DNA of 64,000 bases from CAMLFJ01 sp035524955 (lineage in GTDB: Bacteria; Methylomirabilota; Methylomirabilia; Rokubacteriales; CSP1-6). The notes beneath the pieces are model-generated. The model did not search any database. It worked only from the letters and a program-made list of their open reading frames with translations, and had not been told where the DNA came from. The position numbers and the translations under genes are program-made. The DNA is taken from NCBI GenBank assembly GCA_035524955.1, contig DATLFG010000080.1, positions 18,264 through 82,263 of the forward strand, in the 5' to 3' direction. Below are positions 49,101 through 57,695 of the stretch, in pieces; within the stretch, counting starts at the first letter, position 1; each line of letters begins with the position of its first letter.

Positions 49101-49256
49101 GTACGGACAGACGCCGGGGTGCACCTTCGCTTCCTTGATCTTGAGATCGGTCGCCGCCGCCTGCACGGGCTTGAGGTCGAGGACAGCGGTCCCGACCGCG
49201 GCGCCGGCGCCGGTCGTGCCCGCGTACTTGAGGAAATCCCGCCTCGATAGACTCAT
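46146..49256 (-). CDS. fdhA: formate dehydrogenase catalytic subunit, selenocysteine-containing
   Basis: A 1036-residue Mo/W-bisMGD formate dehydrogenase read through an in-frame TGA at 48680-48678 (selenocysteine 193). The residues before (DHQAR-type HEHQARV) and after (HSATVPALGTTFGRGAM) match FdnG around its selenocysteine 196. A Tat signal (SRRDFLKYAG) and the cluster motif CPYCAVGC...LCPKG open the protein. It is exported and oxidises formate in the periplasm. Without recoding it would look like a 192-residue fragment and an 827-residue gene. Confidence 0.95.
48648..48680 (-). promoter_or_regulatory. selenocysteine UGA and candidate bacterial SECIS
   Basis: The UGA is 48680-48678. Eleven bases later GGTCCCA (48666-48660) pairs with TGGGGACC (48655-48648, one G bulged), closing the tetraloop GCTC. 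The loop starts 18 bases after the UGA and has G first, within the rules described for bSECIS elements. Confidence 0.75.
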
Positions 49257-49297
49257 GGCGACACCTCGCTGTGTCTCGAAATGACCCGCATGATCAC

Positions 49298-49313
49298 GCG
49301 CCCGATCGGGCGC
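49298..49313. promoter_or_regulatory. 16-base perfect palindrome upstream of fdhA
   Basis: GCGCCCGATCGGGCGC lies 42 bases before the fdhA start, downstream of the proposed -10. It could be an operator or a hairpin in the leader RNA. I know no regulator with this site. Confidence 0.5.
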
Positions 49314-49357
49314 CGCTGGACTCCGGGATTGTCATTCATCACCCGCAACTTGCGCAG

Positions 49358-49387
49358 ATTCTAGGAGAGTGGTCAGACCGGAGTCAA
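49358..49387 (-). promoter_or_regulatory. promoter of the formate dehydrogenase operon
   Basis: TTGACT (49387-49382), 18 bases, TAGAAT (49363-49358) on the minus strand. The start near 49351 gives a leader of about 95 bases that contains the 16-base palindrome. No sigma-54 pattern was seen. Confidence 0.6.
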
Positions 49388-49415
49388 GCCAATCTTCCCG
49401 CCCCCACGCATTGCG

Positions 49416-49742
49416 TCAAGACGGATCGTGGCCCAGGTGGGCGCGATCCTTGACGTAGAGCTCGTACCGCTCGCGGATCAGGGCGAGGGCCTCCTGGCGC
49501 CGGCCGGCCTCGAGCGCCTCGACGATCTGGCGCTGGTGGCGCACCTCGACGATGGCGCCGCCCAGGACGGGATCGTAGTATCGGCCCAGCTCCCGGCAGA
49601 GGGTCCGGACCCGGGGCAGATCGTCCAGGCCGGACATGAGCTCCCGGATCAGAACCAGCGCATGGTCCTCCCGCTTCCGCGCCTTGAACCCCCTGTCGCG
49701 CGGGGGCTGATCGGCGTCGCCCGGGCGCTCATCCCCGGTCAT
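49416..49742 (-). CDS. small hypothetical protein
   Basis: A 108-residue charged, mostly helical protein with no signal or membrane segment. The end (VRHQRQIVEALEAGRRQEALALIRERYELYV) resembles the last helices of FCD ligand domains of GntR regulators, but there is no DNA-binding domain. The ATG at 49742 overlaps truA by 14 bases. It is the last gene before the formate dehydrogenase promoter. Function unknown. Confidence 0.6.
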   Translation of the reverse strand: MTGDERPGDADQPPRDRGFKARKREDHALVLIRELMSGLDDLPRVRTLCRELGRYYDPVLGGAIVEVRHQRQIVEALEAGRRQEALALIRERYELYVKDRAHLGHDPS

Positions 49743-50517
49743 CCGGGCCCCCTCCCGACGCCACCACGGCGTCCGGCCGGTAGAGGACATGCACGAGGAC
49801 GAGCCCGTGGGCGGGCGCGGTGGGGCCGGCCAGCCTCCGGTCCCGCCCCCCGAGCAAGTCCGCCAGCCACTCCGGGGGCCGGGCACCCCGACCGACCTCG
49901 ACCAGGCTACCCACCACGTTGCGGACCATGTGGTGGAGGAAGCTGTCGCCGGAGATGCACACCACGAGCAGGTGGCGCCGCGACACGATGCGCGCGCTGC
50001 GGATGGTGCAGGTCGGTGTCCGGTCCCGACCCGCCGCCGCGCAGAAGGCGGTGAAGTCGTGCTTGCCGCGCACCGCGTGGAGCGCCGTCGCCATCGCGTC
50101 CGTGTCGAGCGGGAACCCCGCGTGCCAGGCGAGCCGGCGCAGGAAGGGATGGGCCTGCGGGCCGCGGTCGATCAGGTAGGCGTACCGCTTGCCCCTGGCC
50201 CAGCGCCGGGCGTCGAAGCCGGGCGGCGCTTCGCGGGCGTCGAGCACGCGCACGGACGAGGGGAGCAGCGCGTTGAGCGCCCGCCGGAGAACGACCGGGC
50301 TCATCGAAGAGACCGTCGCGAGACTGGCGACCTGGCGGAGGGCGTGCACACCGGCGTCCGTGCGGCTCGCGCCGGTGACCTTCACGGGCCCGCCCAGCAC
50401 CCGGGCCGCGGCCTCCATCAGGAGGCCCTGCACCGTCGCGAGCCCGGGCTGGACCTGCCAGCCATGCAGCTCGGTGCCCTCGTAGGCCAGCGTGAGCCGG
50501 ATGGTGCGTGTGGTCAG
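49729..50517 (-). CDS. truA: tRNA pseudouridine(38-40) synthase
   Basis: A 262-residue synthase that modifies the anticodon arm of many tRNAs. The catalytic aspartate is in GASRTDAGVHALRQVA near residue 50; YEGTELHGWQVQPG and FLHHMVRNVVGSLVEVG are conserved. No ATG, GTG or TTG occurs in frame near the expected N-terminus. A CTG at 50517 overlaps the asd stop as CTGA, in the same style as other overlaps here, and gives LTTRTIRLTLAYEG, so it is proposed as the start. Confidence 0.92.
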   Translation of the reverse strand: MTTRTIRLTLAYEGTELHGWQVQPGLATVQGLLMEAAARVLGGPVKVTGASRTDAGVHALRQVASLATVSSMSPVVLRRALNALLPSSVRVLDAREAPPGFDARRWARGKRYAYLIDRGPQAHPFLRRLAWHAGFPLDTDAMATALHAVRGKHDFTAFCAAAGRDRTPTCTIRSARIVSRRHLLVVCISGDSFLHHMVRNVVGSLVEVGRGARPPEWLADLLGGRDRRLAGPTAPAHGLVLVHVLYRPDAVVASGGGPDDRG

Positions 50518-51518
50518 CGGATCAACAGCTCCGCGATCTGGATGCCGTTCAGGGCAGCGCCCTTGCGGAGCTGATCGCCCACCACCCAGAAGTTGAGCCC
50601 GTTCGGCCGCGTCAGGTCCTCGCGGACGCGTCCCACGTAGCAGTCGTCCTGGCCTTCCACGACGACCGGCATCGGGTAGCGATTCTCCCCGGGCTCGTCC
50701 CAGAGCTTGAGCCCCGGGAAGCCCGCGAAGACCTCGCGCGCGCGCGCCCGGCCGATCTCGGCCTCGGTCTCCGCGTTGACCGCCACCGAGTGGGCGGTGA
50801 AGACCGGCACCCGTACCGTGGTGGGCGAGATCAGCAGCTCGGGCAGCTCGAGGATCTTGCGAAGCTCGTTGACCAGCTTCATCTCCTCGCCGGTGTAGCC
50901 GTCTGCCCCGAACTGGTCGATGTGAGGAATGACGTTGAAGGCGATCTGGTGCTGGAAGAAGCGCGGCGTGATCGCCTCGCCGCGGGCCCACGCGAGGCTC
51001 TGACTCCGCAGCTCATCCACCCCGTTGACGCCGGCGCCCGAGACCGCCTGGAAGCTGGTCGCGACCACCCGGCGGAGCCCACCCGCATCGTGCAGTGGCT
51101 TGAGCGGCATCACCGTCACGATGCTGGTGCAGTTCGGGCAGGCCACGATGCCGCGATGCCCGCGGACCGCGTGGGCATTGATCTCCGGCACCACCAGCGG
51201 CACGCGGGGATCCATCCGGAACGCGTTCGACTTGTCGACCACGATCGCGCCGGCCTTCACGGCCAGGGGGGCATACTCCCGGGACTGGGCGGAGCCCGCG
51301 GAGAAGAGCGCGATCTCGACACCCTTGAAGGCGCCGGGGCCCACTTCCTGCACCCGCACCGGCTCCCCCTTGAAGGTGACGCTCGTCCCCGCCGACCGGG
51401 CGGAAGCAAAGGCCCGCAGCTCACGGACCGGGAACTTGCGCTCCTCGAGGATCTTGAGCGCGGTCTGCCCCACCGCGCCCGTCACGCCCACCACCGCGAC
51501 CACCACACCTGATGCCAT
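50514..51518 (-). CDS. asd: aspartate-semialdehyde dehydrogenase
   Basis: A 334-residue enzyme reducing aspartyl phosphate for lysine, threonine and methionine synthesis. The NADP fold VAVVGVTGAVGQTAL opens it; the catalytic cysteine is in VACPNCTSIVTV near residue 128; the histidine is in VFTAHSVAVNAE. It lies 30 bases after leuB. Confidence 0.97.
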   Translation of the reverse strand: MASGVVVAVVGVTGAVGQTALKILEERKFPVRELRAFASARSAGTSVTFKGEPVRVQEVGPGAFKGVEIALFSAGSAQSREYAPLAVKAGAIVVDKSNAFRMDPRVPLVVPEINAHAVRGHRGIVACPNCTSIVTVMPLKPLHDAGGLRRVVATSFQAVSGAGVNGVDELRSQSLAWARGEAITPRFFQHQIAFNVIPHIDQFGADGYTGEEMKLVNELRKILELPELLISPTTVRVPVFTAHSVAVNAETEAEIGRARAREVFAGFPGLKLWDEPGENRYPMPVVVEGQDDCYVGRVREDLTRPNGLNFWVVGDQLRKGAALNGIQIAELLIR

Positions 51519-51548
51519 CGCTCAGGGTCTCCTGTTTATCTGGTTATT

Positions 51549-52643
51549 TCAGTATGACTTCTCGACCTCGGCTGCGATCAGGTCGCCCATCTCCGCCGTG
51601 CCCACCAGCTTCGTGCCGACCGAGTGGATGTCCCGGGTCCGGTGCCCACGCTCCAGCACCCTGAGGACCGCCGCGTCCACCCGGTCGGCGTCCGCTCCCC
51701 GATCGAGCGAGTAACGCAGCAGCATGCCCGCGGACAGGATCGCGGCGATGGGATTGGCCACCCCCTGGCCCGCGATGTCGGGCGCGGTGCCGTGGACGGG
51801 CTCGTAGAGCCCCATGCGACCGCCCTGGCCGCCGAGACTGGCCGACGGCAGCATGCCCATGGAGCCGGCCAGGATGGCCGCCTCGTCCGAGAGGATGTCG
51901 CCGAAGGTGTTCTCGGTCACGATCGTATCGAAGTGGGTGGGCTTGTGGACCAGCGCCATCGCGCAGTTGTCCACCAGCACGTGCTCGAGCTGGACCTCCG
52001 GATACTCCTTCCCGACCCGCGTCACCACCTCCCGCCAGAGCTGCGAGACCACGAGCACGTTGGCCTTGTCCACCGAGGCCAGGCGCTTCTTGCGCTTCAT
52101 CGCCACGTCGAACGCGGCGCGCGCCACCCGCTCGATCTCGCGCGAGGTGTAGGCCATGGTGTTGACGGCACGGGCCCCCCCGTCGGCGAACTCCTCGCGG
52201 CCACGGGGCTCGCCGAAGTAGAGCCCTCCGGTCAGCTCGCGGATCACCATGATGTCGGTGCCCTCGACCACCGACCGCTTGAGCGGCGAGGCGTCCACCA
52301 GCATGGGAAAGCAGGTGGCCGGGCGCAGGTTGGCGAAGAGATCGAGCTCCTTGCGGATGCCGAGCAGCCCTCGCTCGGGACGCTGCTCCTGCGGCAGCGT
52401 GTCCCACTTGGGGCCCCCGACCGCCCCGAAGAGGATGGCGTGGGCCTGACGGCAGAGGGCCAGGGTCGCGGGCGCCAGCGGGGTGCCCGCCGCCTCGATG
52501 GCGGCGCCGCCCACCAGCGCGGTCTCGAACTCGAACCCGATGCCGGCGGCCCGGCCGACGAGCTGGAGGATCCGCTGCGCCTGCGGCGTCACCTCTTGCC
52601 CGATACCGTCCCCGGGCAGCACCGCGATCCTGTACGTCGCCAT
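51549..52643 (-). CDS. leuB: 3-isopropylmalate dehydrogenase
   Basis: A 364-residue NAD enzyme of leucine synthesis. Seen are LPGDGIGQEV, the substrate arginines in LDLFANLRPATCF and ELTGGLYFGEPRG, and the metal aspartates in SDEAAILAGSMGMLPSASLG. leuA, leuC and leuD are not in the window. One base separates it from pssA. Confidence 0.97.
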   Translation of the reverse strand: MATYRIAVLPGDGIGQEVTPQAQRILQLVGRAAGIGFEFETALVGGAAIEAAGTPLAPATLALCRQAHAILFGAVGGPKWDTLPQEQRPERGLLGIRKELDLFANLRPATCFPMLVDASPLKRSVVEGTDIMVIRELTGGLYFGEPRGREEFADGGARAVNTMAYTSREIERVARAAFDVAMKRKKRLASVDKANVLVVSQLWREVVTRVGKEYPEVQLEHVLVDNCAMALVHKPTHFDTIVTENTFGDILSDEAAILAGSMGMLPSASLGGQGGRMGLYEPVHGTAPDIAGQGVANPIAAILSAGMLLRYSLDRGADADRVDAAVLRVLERGHRTRDIHSVGTKLVGTAEMGDLIAAEVEKSY

Positions 52644-52644
52644 G

Positions 52645-53502
52645 TCAGATCCTCCGGTCCCGCTCGATCGTGTCCCCCGGCTCCTGGTCCGCGGGCAGCG
52701 CGGGCGGTGAGCCGGCGGGAGCCGCCGTGGGGGCCGCGTCGCGACGCCGCGCCCACAGCGGGCGCGTCGGGCCGCTCAGAGCGTAGGCGAGAAAGAGCAG
52801 AAACAGGAACCACTGGGGATGCGTGGCGACGATCAGCACACCCAGAACGACCAGCACCAGCACCCCGGCGGGCCGGCGACGGGCGAAATCGATCTCCTTG
52901 AAGCTGTAGTAGCGGAACGTGGTGACCATCAGGATCGCCACCAGGTAGGTCCCCGCCGCGATCGCGGCGCCCAGCCAGCGCGGGATATCGTTGGTGCCGA
53001 TCAGCAGCACCACCGAGGCCACCACGCCGGCGGCGGCAGGAATCGGCAGCCCGACGAAGTACCGCTTGTCGGTGACCCCCGCGTAGACGTTGAAGCGGGC
53101 GAGCCGGAGGGCCCCGCAGACCACGAAGAGGAACGCGCCCAGCCAGGCCGCGCGCCCCAGCGGGGCCAGGGCCATCGAGTAGAGCACGAAGGCGGGCGCG
53201 ACCCCGAAGGACACCACGTCGGCGAGCGAGTCCAGCTCGACGCCGAACTGGCTGGTGGTCTTGGTCATCCGCGCCACCTTGCCGTCCAGCATGTCCAGAA
53301 GCATGCCCACGAAGATGGAGACCGCGGCTTCCGTGTAGCGCTGCTGCGAGGCCAGCACCAGGGCCAGGAACCCGCAGAACAGGTTCCCGGTCGTCAGCAG
53401 GCTCGGCAGCAGGAAGATCCCCCGCCGCGGCTGCTGGCGCAGCTCCTGCCACTTCCTCCGGCGCGGCCCGCGGCCCGCGTCGCTGGCGTGTCTCCGTCTC
53501 AT
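52645..53502 (-). CDS. pssA: CDP-diacylglycerol-serine O-phosphatidyltransferase
   Basis: A 285-residue membrane CDP-alcohol phosphotransferase making phosphatidylserine. The signature is complete: DMLDGKVARM and GVELDSLADVVSFG. LLPSLLTTGNLFCGFLAL precedes it, as usual. The C-terminus is an extra charged tail of about 40 residues. The ATG overlaps the psd stop (ATGA), pairing the two steps of phosphatidylethanolamine synthesis. Confidence 0.95.
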   Translation of the reverse strand: MRRRHASDAGRGPRRRKWQELRQQPRRGIFLLPSLLTTGNLFCGFLALVLASQQRYTEAAVSIFVGMLLDMLDGKVARMTKTTSQFGVELDSLADVVSFGVAPAFVLYSMALAPLGRAAWLGAFLFVVCGALRLARFNVYAGVTDKRYFVGLPIPAAAGVVASVVLLIGTNDIPRWLGAAIAAGTYLVAILMVTTFRYYSFKEIDFARRRPAGVLVLVVLGVLIVATHPQWFLFLLFLAYALSGPTRPLWARRRDAAPTAAPAGSPPALPADQEPGDTIERDRRI

Positions 53503-54125
53503 CGCAGCACCCCCATCACCGACTCGCCGCCCCGCACTCGATCCCCCACCCGCACCCGCAGCTCGGTGCCCCGCGGCAGCACCAGATCCGTCCGCGACCC
53601 GAAGCGGATCAGCCCGTACCGCTGGCCGGCCCGCAGCGTGTCGCCCGGCCGGACCCGGCACACGATGCGTCGGGCGAGCACCCCCGAGATCTGCGTCACG
53701 GTGGCGCGCGCCCGGTCGCCGTCGAGGCTCACCGCGCAGCGCTCGTTCTGCTCCGACGCCTCCGGGCGGTAGGCCGCGAGGAAGCGTCCCGCTACGTACT
53801 CCACGCTCTTCACCAGGCCGCCGATCGGCGCGCGGTTGACGTGCACGTCCAGCGGCGACAGGAAGATGGACACCCGGACCGCCGGGCCGACCCACGGGTC
53901 CGCCGCCTCGGTGATCACCATCACACGCCCATCGGCGGGGGCCAGCACCGCGCCGGGCAGGTCGGGCGCGATCCGCTCCGGATCACGGAAGAAGCCCGCG
54001 AAGGCCACCGCCAAGACGGCGAACACCACCGCCGCGCCCGCCCAGCCCATCACGGCCATGATACATGCGGCGGCCGCGGGCGGCAGGATGAACGGCCAGC
54101 CCTCCGCGGCTACCGGGACGCGCAC
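53499..54125 (-). CDS. psd: phosphatidylserine decarboxylase, short form
   Basis: A 208-residue pyruvoyl enzyme of the short PSD type. VLAPADGRVM and FLSPLDVHVNRAPI are conserved, and self-cleavage would occur in RFGSRTDL, the serine becoming pyruvoyl. Two hydrophobic segments lie near the N-terminus. The start is GTG, 28 bases after ilvC. Confidence 0.94.
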   Translation of the reverse strand: MRVPVAAEGWPFILPPAAAACIMAVMGWAGAAVVFAVLAVAFAGFFRDPERIAPDLPGAVLAPADGRVMVITEAADPWVGPAVRVSIFLSPLDVHVNRAPIGGLVKSVEYVAGRFLAAYRPEASEQNERCAVSLDGDRARATVTQISGVLARRIVCRVRPGDTLRAGQRYGLIRFGSRTDLVLPRGTELRVRVGDRVRGGESVMGVLR

Positions 54126-54153
54126 GCGCGCCGCCCCGGCCCCGCGGGCCCGA

Positions 54154-55158
54154 TCATTCCCGCGGGGGCTTGATCCACGCCATCATCTTGCGCAGCCGCC
54201 CGCCCACCTCCTCGATCGGATGGTCGGCGTCCCGCTTGCGCATGGCGAGGAAGCCCGCGCGGTGGGCCTGGTTCTCCAGCACCCACTCGCGGGCGAACTG
54301 GCCGGACTGGATCTCGGAGAGGATCTTCTTCATCTCGACCTTGGTCCGGTCGTCGATGATCCGGGGGCCGCGCGTATAGTCGCCGTACTCCGCGGTGTCG
54401 GACACCGAGTAGCGCATGTAGGCGAGGCCGCCCTGGTAGAAGAGATCCACGATCAGCTTCATCTCGTGCATGCACTCGAAGTAGGCGACCTCGGGCTGGT
54501 AGCCGGCCTCGACCAGGGTCTCGTAGGCGGCCTTGATCAGGTGCGACACCCCGCCGCACAGGGTCGTCTGCTCTCCGAAGAGGTCGGTCTCGGTCTCCTC
54601 CTTGAAGGTCGTCTCGATCACGCCGGCGCGGGTGCAGCCGACGCCCCGGCCGTAGGCCAGGGCCAGGTCGCGCGCCCTGCCCGAGACGTCCTGGTAGACC
54701 GCGACCAGCGCGGGGACGCCGGGGCCCTGGGTGAAGAGGTCGCGCATCACGTGGCCGGGCGCCTTGGGGGCGATCATCGAGACGTCCACGTCGGCGGGCG
54801 GGACCACCTGGTTGAAGTGGATGTTGAAGCCGTGGGCGAACATCAGCATCTTGCCCCGGGTCAATGCCCCCTTGATGGACTCCTCGAAGACCTGGCGCTG
54901 CGTCTGGTCGGGGAGCAGGATCATGACGATGTCGCCCGCCGCGGCCGCCTCGTTGACGGTGGTGACCTTGAGGCCGTCCTTCTCGGCCCGGGTCCAGCTC
55001 TTGGAGCCCTTGTAGAGGCCGACCACCACGTTCTGGCCGGAGTCCTTCAGGTTCAAGGCGTGGGCGTGCCCCTGGCTGCCGTAGCCGATGATGGCGACGG
55101 TCTTGCCGCGGAGCAGGCCCAGGTCAGCGTCCTGGTCATAGAAGATCTTGGCCGGCAT
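54154..55158 (-). CDS. ilvC: ketol-acid reductoisomerase
   Basis: A 334-residue class I enzyme of isoleucine and valine synthesis. The NADPH fold is IIGYGSQGHAHALNLKDSG; the metal carboxylates lie in DLFGEQTTLCGGVSHL and FECMHEMKLIVDL. Length and single C-terminal domain are those of the short form. Confidence 0.97.
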   Translation of the reverse strand: MPAKIFYDQDADLGLLRGKTVAIIGYGSQGHAHALNLKDSGQNVVVGLYKGSKSWTRAEKDGLKVTTVNEAAAAGDIVMILLPDQTQRQVFEESIKGALTRGKMLMFAHGFNIHFNQVVPPADVDVSMIAPKAPGHVMRDLFTQGPGVPALVAVYQDVSGRARDLALAYGRGVGCTRAGVIETTFKEETETDLFGEQTTLCGGVSHLIKAAYETLVEAGYQPEVAYFECMHEMKLIVDLFYQGGLAYMRYSVSDTAEYGDYTRGPRIIDDRTKVEMKKILSEIQSGQFAREWVLENQAHRAGFLAMRKRDADHPIEEVGGRLRKMMAWIKPPRE

Positions 55159-55197
55159 GGTTCCTTGCGCCTTTCTTTCGGTTTCCTTCGTGGGACA

Positions 55198-55791
55198 TCA
55201 GTCCGCGAACCCGACCACCTTGGGATCGTCGTTCGGCGGACGGGGGGTCTCGCGTGGCTTGCCGAGCGACTCCTCCACTTTGCGCAGCCGCGTCTTGGGT
55301 CCCCGCGCGATGGCCACCTTGCCGGTGCGGACGATCTCCTGGATACCGAAGGGCCGCAGCAGATCGACGATCCCCTCGATCTTGGACTCCTCACCGGTGA
55401 CCTCGAGGGTGTAGGCGCTGGGGGTCACGTCGACCACCTTGGCCCGGAAGATGTCGCCGAGGCGGAGGATCTCCGCACGATTGGCCGGCTCCGCGTTGAC
55501 CTTCAGGAGGAGCATCTCACGCTCCACGTGATTCTCCTCGCTGAGGTCGGTGACCTTGATGACGTCGATCAGCTTGTGTAGCTGCTTGATGACCTGCTCG
55601 ATCACGAAGGCGTCTCCGCGCACCACCAGGGTCATGCGCGAGACCGACGGATCCAGCGTCTCCCCGACCGACAGGCTCTCGATGTTGTACCCCCGCGCGG
55701 AGAACAACCCCGCGACGCGGGACAGCACACCGAACTTGTTCTCCACCAGCACCGCGATCGTATGCTTCTCGATGTTCCCCGCTTCTGTCAA
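55198..55791 (-). CDS. ilvN: acetolactate synthase small subunit
   Basis: A 197-residue regulatory subunit conferring valine feedback inhibition on IlvB. The ACT domain is at residues 8-80 (VLVENKFGVLSRVAGLFSARGYNIESL). TTG at 55791 is proposed as start because GGGAGGA lies eight bases upstream; a longer reading would run through leader DNA. The C-terminus has a basic, proline-rich tail. Confidence 0.95.
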   Translation of the reverse strand: MTEAGNIEKHTIAVLVENKFGVLSRVAGLFSARGYNIESLSVGETLDPSVSRMTLVVRGDAFVIEQVIKQLHKLIDVIKVTDLSEENHVEREMLLLKVNAEPANRAEILRLGDIFRAKVVDVTPSAYTLEVTGEESKIEGIVDLLRPFGIQEIVRTGKVAIARGPKTRLRKVEESLGKPRETPRPPNDDPKVVGFAD

Positions 55792-55860
55792 CGCGAAGTC
55801 CTCCCTTCCCTTGCGAAGGCCGGGTGGCCGCCCGCTGAGGGCGGACACTCGGACCCGCCC

Positions 55861-55915
55861 CTCTGTTCAATGCGGGGGCCCCGAAATGGCCCCCGCGCTC
55901 CCCCCGGCCGCGGAC
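55861..55915 (+). repeat. 55-bp palindromic dispersed repeat, copy B
   Basis: It matches copy A (9087-9141, minus) at 51 of 55 bases; the 9-bp stem is identical and differences lie in the loop and flanks. It occupies the ilvB-ilvN gap (149 bases) and could affect the relative output of the two subunits. Confidence 0.8.
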
Positions 55916-55940
55916 CCTCGTTTCGACGCGGTCTCACCGT

Positions 55941-57691
<1,751 letters not shown>

Positions 57692-57695
<4 letters not shown>

